Positions 18,338-26,903 of a stretch of 64,000 bases of DNA are shown here, one piece after another; positions within the stretch are counted from its first letter, which is position 1, and every line of letters begins with the position of its first letter. The position numbers were made by a program, and so were the translations under genes. Below the pieces are notes generated by a model. That model searched no databases and had not been told where the DNA came from. It saw only the letters and a program-made list of their open reading frames with translations. Source of the stretch: an uncultured Kangiella sp. (GTDB lineage Bacteria > Pseudomonadota > Gammaproteobacteria > Enterobacterales > Kangiellaceae); contig CANNCW010000001.1 in the NCBI GenBank assembly GCA_947503345.1, positions 434,001-498,000 of the forward strand, in the 5' to 3' direction.

Positions 18338-18757
18338 ATGTTAAGTAAATTTTTACGTCGACGCCGTGAAGATTCTAGTGAAAAGAACGTCGATATGACA
18401 CCAATGTTGGATATTGTCTTTATCCTGCTGATTTTCTTTATTGTTACCACTAGCTTTACTAAAGAAGATGGTCTTGAGATAAAACGGCCTAGCTCAAAGG
18501 TAATTAATCCTTGTACTGAAGATTGCCCACAACCCATGGTGGTATCGATTGATGCTAAAGATGTTGTTTCTATGGATAATAGAATTATTGACTCAAAGTC
18601 CATCAGCGCCAATTTGCAAGCTAAGCTTGCTGAAGACCCGCGTTCAGGTTTAGTCATCAAAATACATGATGAAGCCTCAAGTCTTGCTTTATTAACTGCT
18701 GTAGATCAGGCAAAACAAGTGGGGTTAAACCGCCCTACGGTAAGTCGATGGCAGTAA
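18338..18757 (+). CDS. ExbD/TolR-family energy-transducing protein (copy 1)
   Basis: A 139-residue inner-membrane protein. After a basic, charged N-terminus, the motif NVDMTPMLDIVFILLIFF begins the single membrane helix; Asp25 is the proton-pathway aspartate of ExbD/TolR. The periplasmic domain (about 45-139) follows. CAAAGAAGGAGAAGGTT gives an excellent ribosome binding site for the ATG at 18338. The C-terminus is somewhat eroded compared with copy 2 (LNRPTVSRWQ against DQNKITVSRMTN). No exbB/tolQ or tonB lies beside it, so its motor partner must be encoded elsewhere. An inverted-repeat element starts 10 nt after the stop. Confidence 0.88.
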   Translation: MLSKFLRRRREDSSEKNVDMTPMLDIVFILLIFFIVTTSFTKEDGLEIKRPSSKVINPCTEDCPQPMVVSIDAKDVVSMDNRIIDSKSISANLQAKLAEDPRSGLVIKIHDEASSLALLTAVDQAKQVGLNRPTVSRWQ

Positions 18758-18767
18758 ACTTTAAATA

Positions 18768-18837
18768 GGGTCAGAGTTACTTTTTATATATATTAAGAAC
18801 CATTAATCAATAGTCTACAAAAAAGTAACTCTGACCC
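18768..18837 (+). repeat. 70-bp element with perfect 18-bp terminal inverted repeats
   Basis: GGGTCAGAGTTACTTTTT (18768-18785) and its exact reverse complement (18820-18837) enclose 34 A+T-rich bases. Symmetry stops at both ends. I recall GGGTCAGAGT-type ends flanking REP-associated tyrosine transposases in other proteobacteria, so this may be a non-autonomous relic of such an element (inference from memory). It lies exactly between the two exbD copies and may also end transcription of copy 1. Confidence 0.75.
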
Positions 18838-18951
18838 CAGCAAAAACTGGACTTTTTTCACTAGATCACCTTTAATGACTCAGCTACAATGTAGTAATGA
18901 ACGAATTCCGACGTTATCAATTTGACAGCGTCTTATGTGGTAGGAAATAAA

Positions 18952-19368
18952 ATGAGAAGAAAACATAGAGAAGACGACGATACTAATATTGACATGACCC
19001 CGATGCTGGACATCGTATTCATCATGTTAATTTTCTTCATCGTTACGACTTCATTTATCAGAGAAGAAGGTATTGGCTTAAAACGTCCAAGTAATTCTCC
19101 ACCAAATCAAGAAAAGACTGAAGATCCACCGAAGGTTGTTACCATTACTATTAATCATGAAAATGATATTAGTATCGATGATCGTGTAATTGATGCAGAA
19201 CGTATTGGTGCAAACATCGAAGCTAAATTAGCTGAAGATCCACGCTCTCCAGTTTTAATTCGTGTACATAACGATGCATTGAACAACTCTTTATTATCAG
19301 CCGTTGACCAAGCGCGCGCCGCAGGGGTTGATCAAAACAAGATCACTGTATCTCGTATGACCAACTAA
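18952..19368 (+). CDS. ExbD/TolR-family energy-transducing protein (copy 2)
   Basis: A 138-residue paralogue of the preceding exbD, with the motif NIDMTPMLDIVFIMLIFF and the proton-pathway aspartate at residue 20. The periplasmic domain ends KITVSRMTN. The two copies share long matching blocks (DMTPMLDIVFI, AKLAEDPRS, AVDQA), so they arose by duplication or are a conserved pair. TAGGAAATAAA precedes the ATG at 18952; a TTG ten codons earlier is less likely. ExbB-ExbD complexes power TonB-dependent uptake; the missing exbB suggests this pair joins a motor encoded elsewhere. Confidence 0.9.
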   Translation: MRRKHREDDDTNIDMTPMLDIVFIMLIFFIVTTSFIREEGIGLKRPSNSPPNQEKTEDPPKVVTITINHENDISIDDRVIDAERIGANIEAKLAEDPRSPVLIRVHNDALNNSLLSAVDQARAAGVDQNKITVSRMTN

Positions 19369-19395
19369 ATTAATCTGACGATTGATTTAGGAATG

Positions 19396-19418
19396 GGCGG
19401 CTTCAAGTCGCCTTTTTT
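19396..19418 (+). terminator. Rho-independent terminator after exbD copy 2
   Basis: GGCGGCTTCAAGTCGCC forms a short hairpin (one G-T pair possible) followed by TTTTTT, 28 nt after the exbD stop. Confidence 0.75.
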
Positions 19419-19447
19419 GATTCTAGCTTAAATTAAATCTAAAACCT

Positions 19448-19750
19448 ATGGACCAACTTTTAATCATACTAGCCGTTGCCTTAGCCTTAGGCTTTTATTT
19501 CTACAACTCACGTATTCGTGAGGCAGCGCATCGGGCGGCGATTAATGCCTGTCAGGAATCTGGTGTGCAGAATTTAGATGGTTATGTGTCCTTAAAAAAG
19601 ATTTATTTTGGCCGTAACCCTGAAAACCAAATTCGCTTTTTAAAGCGCTATCAATTTGAGTTCGCGACAACAGGTTCTAAGCGTTATATTGGGCATATCG
19701 TTATGCAAGGTAAACATCCTATTATTGTAGAAATGGAGTCGACAGAATAA
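19448..19750 (+). CDS. DUF3301 domain-containing small membrane protein
   Basis: A 100-residue protein with one N-terminal membrane helix (about residues 3-20). A soluble region with RIREAAHRAAINACQESGVQ and a following beta-rich part ending in GKHPIIVEMES matches the DUF3301 pattern. Function is unknown. Its TAA stop shares a base with the ATG of the next gene, so the two are translationally coupled. Confidence 0.82.
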   Translation: MDQLLIILAVALALGFYFYNSRIREAAHRAAINACQESGVQNLDGYVSLKKIYFGRNPENQIRFLKRYQFEFATTGSKRYIGHIVMQGKHPIIVEMESTE

Positions 19751-20589
19751 TGGCTAATATCCAACTAGGTAAGTTTAATCGACTACAAGTCCTGCGTTCT
19801 AACGAATACGGATTAGATTTAGGATTTAACGAGCATGACACAGTGCTTTTACCAAATCGTTATGTCGAAAAATCCATGTTAGAAGGCGACTGGATTGAAG
19901 TCTTTGTTTATTTAGATTCCGAAGATCGACTAACTGCCACCACCGAAAACCCATATACCCAAGTGGGTGAGTTTGCTTTTTTAAAGTGCCTCGAAATTAA
20001 TCGTATTGGTGCTTTTATGGATTGGGGCTTGCCGAAAGACTTATTAGTACCTTTTGGCCAGCAGTTTAAAGAATTACAAGTTGGTCGTAACTATCTGGTT
20101 TATTTATATATCGACAATGCTAGTCAGCGTATTGTCGCTACTACTAAACTAGATCGCCACCTAGATAAAGAGCCTGCCAGCTTTAGCAAAGGACAAGAAG
20201 TTAGAGCGATTGTCCGCCGCAAAACCGACTTGGGTTATTTGTGCATTATCAATAACAGCCATTCGGCCATGATTTTTAAAGACCAAACGGTAAAACATCT
20301 AAAGATTGGAACAGAGCTTAATGCCTATATTCGACAAGTCCGCAATGACGGGAAAATCAGTTTGTCATTGCACAAAGGCGCTATTCAAGCGAAGAACTCT
20401 TTAGCAGAAATGCTATTAGAAGAATTAAAGTCTAATCGTGGTTTCTTGCCATTGAATGATAAAAGTAAGCCTGAAGATATTTATCAAAAATTCCAAGTGA
20501 GCAAGGCTGTCTTTAAGCGCACCCTAGGTCAACTGTATCGCGAGCGTACTATTGAAATTCGTAGTGATGGTATTTATCTAGTCGATTAA
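19750..20589 (+). CDS. CvfB/YitL-type S1-domain RNA-binding protein
   Basis: A 279-residue cytoplasmic protein made of S1-like OB domains (about 1-65, 68-135 and 145-215) and a C-terminal winged-helix segment (about 220-279; FQVSKAVFKRTLGQLYRERTI). The architecture corresponds to Staphylococcus CvfB, an RNA-binding regulator of virulence genes, and to Bacillus YitL. The S1 signature GAFMDWGLPKDLLVPF is visible near residue 88. Targets in proteobacteria are not established. It overlaps the DUF3301 gene by 1 nt and ends 6 nt before the end of the patatin gene on the other strand. Confidence 0.85.
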   Translation: MANIQLGKFNRLQVLRSNEYGLDLGFNEHDTVLLPNRYVEKSMLEGDWIEVFVYLDSEDRLTATTENPYTQVGEFAFLKCLEINRIGAFMDWGLPKDLLVPFGQQFKELQVGRNYLVYLYIDNASQRIVATTKLDRHLDKEPASFSKGQEVRAIVRRKTDLGYLCIINNSHSAMIFKDQTVKHLKIGTELNAYIRQVRNDGKISLSLHKGAIQAKNSLAEMLLEELKSNRGFLPLNDKSKPEDIYQKFQVSKAVFKRTLGQLYRERTIEIRSDGIYLVD

Positions 20590-20595
20590 TATTGG

Positions 20596-21348
20596 CTAGC
20601 CCGCAATAGAGATATTGCTATTAATCAGTTCCATATTCAAGGCACGGCGTGTGGCAAAATAAGCGCGTTGATAAGCCTCTTTTCCTACTTCCAATTTAGT
20701 AGGGCCTGATCTAGGCAAATCGTATATCGCCATTGAGGCCAAATTATCACGCTTTGGAATTTGGATTGACGGTGCATCTTTTTTTCGCCAAGAAGACTTA
20801 GAGGCAATATGATGAAAAAAGATTCTTTCGTTTTTTGCTGCAGCGGCTAATGCTGGTCGATCTTTGATACCACCATCCAATAATTTATAGCCTTGATGTT
20901 CAATCGGCTGGAACAAAAAAGGAATAGCGCACGAAGCATATATTGCTGGCACTAAATCCCCAGAATCTAAGACTACTGTGCTCTTACTGCGTAAATCATA
21001 ACCAGATAATGCTAATGGAATTGGACACTCTTCAAATGTTTTAACCGGCAGGATTTCACCTAACTTAGCTTTGAATAATTGCCCTTTTAACAAACCAAGT
21101 CCAAAACCTATGTCCCAAAAATCCTGGCGCTTTAAATCAAATAATATTTCACGAAGATTGATAGAATCAATTCCGGCAGCCCAACAGGAGCCGGCTAAAG
21201 CGCCCGAACTTGCACCTAACACTTTTTGCGGCATTAACCCTTCTTCTTCTAGTACCGTTAACACTCCAGTATGGGCAAAAAAACCGAAAAAACCTGACGA
21301 TAAAGTTAAGGTAAATGGCTCTTCAGCTAACCAATCTTTTAATTTCAT
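20596..21348 (-). CDS. Patatin-like phospholipase
   Basis: A 250-residue cytoplasmic hydrolase of the patatin family. The nucleophile elbow GASSG places catalytic Ser47, and DGG at 158-160 gives the partner Asp158. The oxyanion-hole strand is the degenerate SSGFFGFFAHTG rather than the usual G-G-G-x-[RK]-G. No signal peptide is evident. Expected activity is acyl hydrolysis of phospholipids or other lipids, with the substrate unknown. Single gene, convergent with the S1-domain gene. Confidence 0.85.
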   Translation of the reverse strand: MKLKDWLAEEPFTLTLSSGFFGFFAHTGVLTVLEEEGLMPQKVLGASSGALAGSCWAAGIDSINLREILFDLKRQDFWDIGFGLGLLKGQLFKAKLGEILPVKTFEECPIPLALSGYDLRSKSTVVLDSGDLVPAIYASCAIPFLFQPIEHQGYKLLDGGIKDRPALAAAAKNERIFFHHIASKSSWRKKDAPSIQIPKRDNLASMAIYDLPRSGPTKLEVGKEAYQRAYFATRRALNMELINSNISIAG

Positions 21349-21378
21349 TCCAATATCATTCGCTTATTAATTTCGCAC

Positions 21379-21404
21379 AAAAAAAAAGCGGCCAAGCCGC
21401 TTTA
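21379..21404 (-). terminator. Rho-independent terminator of the ferredoxin gene
   Basis: Read on the minus strand, AAAGCGGC-TTG-GCCGCTTT is a perfect hairpin ending in a run of T residues, just downstream of the ferredoxin stop. Confidence 0.88.
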
Positions 21405-21405
21405 A

Positions 21406-21681
<276 letters not shown>

Positions 21682-21752
21682 CTATTGTTGCCACTTGCTA
21701 ATATCACCTGCATATTATCTACGATTTCCACTTAAAGTTCGAGTATTTAACG

Positions 21753-22265
<513 letters not shown>

Positions 22266-22309
22266 TTAAAGCTATATCTTACTGAATAATCAATCAATAA
22301 ACCATTATC

Positions 22310-23866
22310 CTAACGCTTTGTCCTTAGTTCATTAGCTAGCTCAGTTGCCAATTTGGCAACTAATCCATAAATGGATAATTGTGGGTTGGCACCAATACTT
22401 GTTGGAAATATCGAGCCATCAAAAATATGCAGACCGTCCAAGTGTAGAAATTTTCCTTTGGGGTCAACAACCGCTAATTTTTCATCCGCCCCCATAGCAT
22501 TCCCTCCCATCACATGCGCACTAAAAACCATGGTTTTTAAAGCCGCCATATCCAACCCCTTTATAGCCTTCTCGGCTTGGCTCCAACCTGTATAAGGTTT
22601 TGCATCTTTATGTATCGGTAAGACTTGTTTAGCTCCAGCCGCAAATTGCATCTCAGCCATTGCCATTAACGCTTTTCTTGCACCATTCCATAAGTAATCA
22701 GTCATTGTGTAGTCAAGCTTAGGATTGGAGTAATCATCTAAATATACAGAACCGCCAAGGCTTTCCTTTGAGAATCCATCTCGCAATAAAGCTAAACTCG
22801 CTTGAAGGTTTTGAAATTTCCTCATTAAGTCAAAGTGTTCTTGTCCAAACTCAAACAACACCGTAGAAACTAACGAGGGATGGAGCGGCGCGGCTTCTAT
22901 TTTAAAGCCAACACTTTTATCATTCTTGGGCCATAAGAATTCATCTGAATAAATTGATTGCGGAGCGCCAGCATGACCATTAACAAGCTTTGGCATTATT
23001 GCCGAACTCGCAACCACTGGGTGCAGAAATGTTCGCTTTCCAACATTCTGATGGGGATCGGGTACCTTAGAACGCAAAAGCACTGCAGCAGATCCGATAG
23101 CACCTGCGCTAAGAATCGTATGCTTTGCCTTTATAACAATAGGAACTTTAGAATTAACTTTAGAATTCACACCAACAGGAATTACTCTAGCTCCCGTAAC
23201 TCTATCCTTATCTACTAGCAAAGAATCTACTTTTGCTTGATATAAAACAGTAGCTCCAAACTTTTTAGCCTCTGGGATACAAGTCACCAACATGGATTGC
23301 TTAGCGTTTAATGGGCAACCAAGCCCGCAATAACCTAAATTAGCACAGCCTTTTACGTTTCTCGAAATCAGACCTGAAGTCCAACCTAATTCTTTAGCTC
23401 CATCCTTGATGGCTTGATTATTGTTATTAGCAGGAATTTGCCAAGGCGATATGTTTAATCTATTTTCCATTTTTTCAAACCATGGCTCCATGGTTTCTGA
23501 GCTAAGGTTTTCTAAACCAAACTCTTCCTGCCAATGCAGCAAGGTTTTTTCCGGTGTTCTAAAACTTGTTGTCCAATTCACCGTAGTAGAACCGCCAACA
23601 TTACGACCCTGTAAGATATTAATGGCTTTGTCTTTTGTTTTACGTCCGGCGGATTCTTGATAAAGCATTGGATAAGCATCCTGCTCTTGCATCTTAAAAT
23701 CTCGCCCAGTTAGGTAAGGTCCTTCTTCAATTAACAATACTTTAAAACCTGCTTTAGCAAAAATCTCAGCACTGACTCCACCACCTGCGCCACTACCTAT
23801 AATGGCAATATCGGTTTCTATTACCCTTTTATTAAGTTCATTAGCGTTTATTGATTGTTTATCCAT
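22310..23866 (-). CDS. GMC-family FAD oxidoreductase (probable long-chain alcohol oxidase/dehydrogenase)
   Basis: A 518-residue flavoprotein. Residues about 17-45 form the FAD dinucleotide fold (DIAIIGSGAGGGVSAEIF...EEG). GRNVGGSTTVNW is the GMC signature 1 region. The cysteine-rich block CANLGYCGLGCPLNAKQS is typical of the fatty-alcohol-oxidase branch. C-terminal HVMGGNAMG and GANPQLSIYGLVA carry the active-site region. The ATG at 23866 lies 7 nt after the previous stop; an ATG at 23908 would overlap that gene. Alcohol oxidation with the adjacent aldehyde dehydrogenase is inferred. The Tat-signal subunit beside it suggests a periplasmic complex, although this protein has no signal of its own. 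Confidence 0.85.
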   Translation of the reverse strand: MDKQSINANELNKRVIETDIAIIGSGAGGGVSAEIFAKAGFKVLLIEEGPYLTGRDFKMQEQDAYPMLYQESAGRKTKDKAINILQGRNVGGSTTVNWTTSFRTPEKTLLHWQEEFGLENLSSETMEPWFEKMENRLNISPWQIPANNNNQAIKDGAKELGWTSGLISRNVKGCANLGYCGLGCPLNAKQSMLVTCIPEAKKFGATVLYQAKVDSLLVDKDRVTGARVIPVGVNSKVNSKVPIVIKAKHTILSAGAIGSAAVLLRSKVPDPHQNVGKRTFLHPVVASSAIMPKLVNGHAGAPQSIYSDEFLWPKNDKSVGFKIEAAPLHPSLVSTVLFEFGQEHFDLMRKFQNLQASLALLRDGFSKESLGGSVYLDDYSNPKLDYTMTDYLWNGARKALMAMAEMQFAAGAKQVLPIHKDAKPYTGWSQAEKAIKGLDMAALKTMVFSAHVMGGNAMGADEKLAVVDPKGKFLHLDGLHIFDGSIFPTSIGANPQLSIYGLVAKLATELANELRTKR

Positions 23867-23873
23867 AGAGTTA

Positions 23874-24440
23874 CTATAAATCGAATTTACTATAGAAGTT
23901 ATCGTCAAGGTTTAATTTGGGCGGTCCAGCGTAGCCAATGGCTTCCCAAGACTCTGGTAATGCATAGTAGGTTCCTAAGATTAGTTGATGCAACCCAAAA
24001 TAACCACTGCGCAATATTTTGAAGTAGCTGTTACGCCAATCCATAAGAAATTTGTTTAAAACCTCTGCTGAAGCTTGGTTCCAACTTTGCCATACTCCCG
24101 CAAGAAAAGAGCGGCCTAGTTGATTGGCAAGTAAACTCAACAGCTCTTCCAATTCATTCCAGCTAGACTCTGATAGAAAGCCGATAGCTTGATCCAGTTT
24201 CGCCATAAGCTTTAGTTTTATATCTTGCTTATATTTTTCATCTAATGCCCCTTGGAGTACAACTGGAATAATGGCCATTAGAACCAGCCGATGCTCCTCA
24301 GTTAGATAATGATAGTTATATGGGTCAGAAGTAACTAATTGGTGTTCATCTTGCAGACTTAATTGCCATACAGCTATTCCAGAAGTAGCAACAAAGCTAG
24401 TTGCCAAAGCTCCCTTTAATAGCTGACGACGATTAGGCAT
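23874..24440 (-). CDS. Tat-signal small subunit of the GMC oxidoreductase
   Basis: A 188-residue protein starting MPNRRQLLKGALATSFVAT, a twin-arginine signal with the RRxxLK core and a hydrophobic stretch. The rest is mainly helical with no cofactor motif, similar in size and placement to the gluconate-2-dehydrogenase subunit-3-like partners of GMC flavoproteins. It probably carries the large subunit through the Tat system or anchors it (inference). The start overlaps the aldehyde dehydrogenase stop by 1 nt, and the GMC gene begins 7 nt after its stop. Confidence 0.75.
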   Translation of the reverse strand: MPNRRQLLKGALATSFVATSGIAVWQLSLQDEHQLVTSDPYNYHYLTEEHRLVLMAIIPVVLQGALDEKYKQDIKLKLMAKLDQAIGFLSESSWNELEELLSLLANQLGRSFLAGVWQSWNQASAEVLNKFLMDWRNSYFKILRSGYFGLHQLILGTYYALPESWEAIGYAGPPKLNLDDNFYSKFDL

Positions 24441-25828
24441 TAGCGTCCTCGCATCAACTTATAAACTAGATGTGCAAGCTTAGAGTAAGGTGGATACATC
24501 ATTTTAGTTAACGCAAAACGACTCTGGTGAAAAACACTTCTTGCATGGGAAAAAGTTAAGAAGCCTTCATAACCATGATAATTCCCCATTCCCGAGTTGC
24601 CTACCCCCCCAAAAGGCAAAGACTCTTGGCTAATATGCAATACCACGTCATTAATAGTAACACCACCAGAGTTAGTATTAGCAAGGATAGATTCAATCAC
24701 TTTTGAATTATGGCTAAATAAATAAATCGCCAAAGGTCTGGGGTTCTCATTTACGTACTCAATGGTTTCGTTTATGTTTTTATAGGTCACCACCGGCAAA
24801 AAAGGCCCAAAAATTTCTTCTTGTCTAAACATCATATCCGTTGAGGTTTGCTTGATTATAGCGGGTGCCATTTTTCGCCCGTCAGTTTTATCCAACGACT
24901 CATTATTAAGATAGACAATCTCAGCGCCTTTATCTATGGCATCTTGTAACATTGCTTTTTTTCTAATGAACTGTTTTTCCGAATTGATTGAAGTAAAATC
25001 TTCACAACTCCAATTAGGATAAAGTTTGGTCGCAACTTCCTTACAAGCATCGATAAAATTTTCCAATTTACTTTCAGGAACAAAAACGTAATCAGGCGCA
25101 AGGCAGGTTTGACCGGAGTTTAGCAATTTACCAAACATAACTCTTTCGGCCGCAGTTTTAATTGAGAATTGTTCGTCAACAATAACAGGAGATTTACCTC
25201 CAAGCTCTAATGTCACTGGTGTTAAGTTTTTACTGGCTGCCGCCATCACTTTTTTCCCGATCTGACTAGAGCCTGTAAATAGCAAATGATCAAAAGGTAG
25301 GTTAGAAAACTCGATTCCTGCCTCTACACCACCATTTACTACCGAAATCACCTCATCAGAAAAATACTTCGAAATTAACTTTTCAAACAGCTTCCCAAAA
25401 ACAGGAGAAAATTCAGACATTTTAAGAAAAACTCTATTTCCAGCTGCCAAAGCATTTACTAAAGGACCTATTGATAAGGTTAGCGGATAGTTCCATGGCG
25501 TGATAACCCCAATAACTCCCAAAGGCTGATAGACGATCTTTGAAGTTGCGGGTTGAAACCAGATTGATGTAGAACGTTTTTGTGGTCTCATCCACTTTGA
25601 CAGATGCTTTTTGGTGTAATTAATGGCCTTTATACTTGGGTATATTTCTGCAATTTTAGTTTCGAAGTTAGCTCGGCCTGAGTAATCTTCATTTATAGCC
25701 TCAACTATAGAGTCTTCATTTTCAAGAATTAATTTTTTTAACGTAGAAAGCCAATCGAGTCTTTCTTTTAATGTAGGGAAACTATGCGCTCGGCTGGCAG
25801 CCTGCAAATTTTTAAAATTATTTTTCAT
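24440..25828 (-). CDS. Class 3-like aldehyde dehydrogenase (coniferyl/fatty aldehyde type)
   Basis: A 462-residue NAD(P)-dependent aldehyde dehydrogenase. Recognisable blocks are GVIGVITPWNYPL, TLELGGKSP with the general-base Glu, the nucleophile Cys242 in SGQTCLAP, and EEIFGPFLP. The C-terminus after LPFGGVGNSGMG is extended and hydrophobic/basic, as in ALDH3 fatty aldehyde dehydrogenases and the bacterial coniferyl-aldehyde group. It leads a three-gene operon with the Tat subunit and the GMC oxidoreductase: alcohol to aldehyde to acid. A FadR-like operator 16 nt upstream favours long-chain substrates over coniferyl aldehyde. Confidence 0.88.
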   Translation of the reverse strand: MKNNFKNLQAASRAHSFPTLKERLDWLSTLKKLILENEDSIVEAINEDYSGRANFETKIAEIYPSIKAINYTKKHLSKWMRPQKRSTSIWFQPATSKIVYQPLGVIGVITPWNYPLTLSIGPLVNALAAGNRVFLKMSEFSPVFGKLFEKLISKYFSDEVISVVNGGVEAGIEFSNLPFDHLLFTGSSQIGKKVMAAASKNLTPVTLELGGKSPVIVDEQFSIKTAAERVMFGKLLNSGQTCLAPDYVFVPESKLENFIDACKEVATKLYPNWSCEDFTSINSEKQFIRKKAMLQDAIDKGAEIVYLNNESLDKTDGRKMAPAIIKQTSTDMMFRQEEIFGPFLPVVTYKNINETIEYVNENPRPLAIYLFSHNSKVIESILANTNSGGVTINDVVLHISQESLPFGGVGNSGMGNYHGYEGFLTFSHARSVFHQSRFALTKMMYPPYSKLAHLVYKLMRGR

Positions 25829-25843
25829 CGTAAAACTAGCAAT

Positions 25844-25860
25844 TTCTGGTCTAACCAGAA
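25844..25860 (-). promoter_or_regulatory. FadR-like operator upstream of the aldehyde dehydrogenase operon
   Basis: TTCTGGTCTAACCAGAA is a 7-3-7 perfect palindrome. It carries the TCTGGT-N3-ACCAGA core of the E. coli fadBA FadR site as I recall it (ATCTGGTACGACCAGAT). It is nested within a second, wider perfect inverted repeat, ACTAGCAATTT (25835-25845) with AAATTGCTAGT (25876-25886). It sits 16 to 32 nt before the ATG, where a repressor would block transcription; a possible minus-strand -10 (TATTCT) overlaps its edge. Confidence 0.6.
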
Positions 25861-25912
25861 TAGCAGAAGGTATTAAAATTGCTAGTAAATTTACTTTGAG
25901 ACGTTACTGAAA

Positions 25913-26893
25913 CTAAGATAGCTTAGTTCTAAAATAATCTAAAATTGTGTCTTCTAAGAAGAAGCTGTTTCCTTTTTTATCAATATCTTGCACAAAACCT
26001 ACATGACCGCCATGTTTAGATACTCTTAGCTCTAAAGCATCAGATAACTCCTCACGGCTAGGTATAATTTCAGGCGTCATAAAGGGGTCATCTTCGGCAT
26101 GCAAAATCATAGTATCCTTTGTAATGTATTTTAACAAAGGGCGACTAGAAGACTGGATATAGTAATCATCCGCGTCGATAAAACCATTAAGCTTCGAACT
26201 AATTCGTTGATCAAACTCTCTCATACCATTAATTAAAAGAATATCTTTAGGAGTCAAGTTCAATAATGATAAGAGCTCTTCTTGTGAATGCTTTTTAATA
26301 ATTCTTTTCTTTAAAGAAGCTAATAGGTAATGCTTATATATTTTTGAAAAACCTTGATCAATCGCATCAGCGCAAATCGACAAATCAAAGGGTGTTGATA
26401 CTGCAAAAGAAGCCTTGATAGGTACATCTATATTGTCGCGGCCTTTTTCACCTAACCATTTAAGTAGAACATTGGCTCCCAAAGAATAGCCCGCAATAAA
26501 TAGTGGTTGTGAATTTGGCGAAATGGCATTAATCACAGCTTCCAAATCATCGCTTCGACCTGCATGGTAAGTTTTACTACTTGGGTTATTCTCGCCTGAA
26601 CAGCCACGCCAATAAACTAGTGCCCCTCGCCACCCTATTTCATTCAATCGAAAGAGCATTCGGCGTAAGTAAGGAGAGTCTAAATTCCCTTCTAAGCCAT
26701 GCAATAAAGCAACTGTTGGCGCATTTTTATCAGGGTTAAGCCAATCAATATCTAAAAAGTCGCCGTCGTCTAAACTAATCCGCTGACGCTCAAGTTCTGG
26801 CAAAGATAATTTTGGTGCAAGTGGACTCCAAAAGGTTTGCAAGTGCCTATTGCTTAGCCACCAAGGGGGATTAAATTTGCTTTCCTTGACCAT
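25913..26893 (-). CDS. YheT-family alpha/beta hydrolase
   Basis: A 326-residue hydrolase. The N-terminal FNPPWWLSNRHLQTFW is the characteristic YheT opening. The fold core follows with LLHGLEGN (oxyanion region), the nucleophile elbow AGYSLGANV, and a late HGGHVGF segment with the catalytic His. Physiological substrate is unknown; relatives hydrolyse medium-chain esters. It starts 11 nt after the hemE stop. It precedes the fatty-aldehyde operon on the same strand but is separated from it by the 84-nt operator region. Confidence 0.88.
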   Translation of the reverse strand: MVKESKFNPPWWLSNRHLQTFWSPLAPKLSLPELERQRISLDDGDFLDIDWLNPDKNAPTVALLHGLEGNLDSPYLRRMLFRLNEIGWRGALVYWRGCSGENNPSSKTYHAGRSDDLEAVINAISPNSQPLFIAGYSLGANVLLKWLGEKGRDNIDVPIKASFAVSTPFDLSICADAIDQGFSKIYKHYLLASLKKRIIKKHSQEELLSLLNLTPKDILLINGMREFDQRISSKLNGFIDADDYYIQSSSRPLLKYITKDTMILHAEDDPFMTPEIIPSREELSDALELRVSKHGGHVGFVQDIDKKGNSFFLEDTILDYFRTKLS

Positions 26894-26903
26894 AAGTTTT
26901 CAA

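Noticed and set aside
23867-23908. Upstream ATG for the GMC gene
   Set aside because: It overlaps the end of the Tat-subunit gene and adds no recognised sequence; the ATG at 23866 follows the stop directly.
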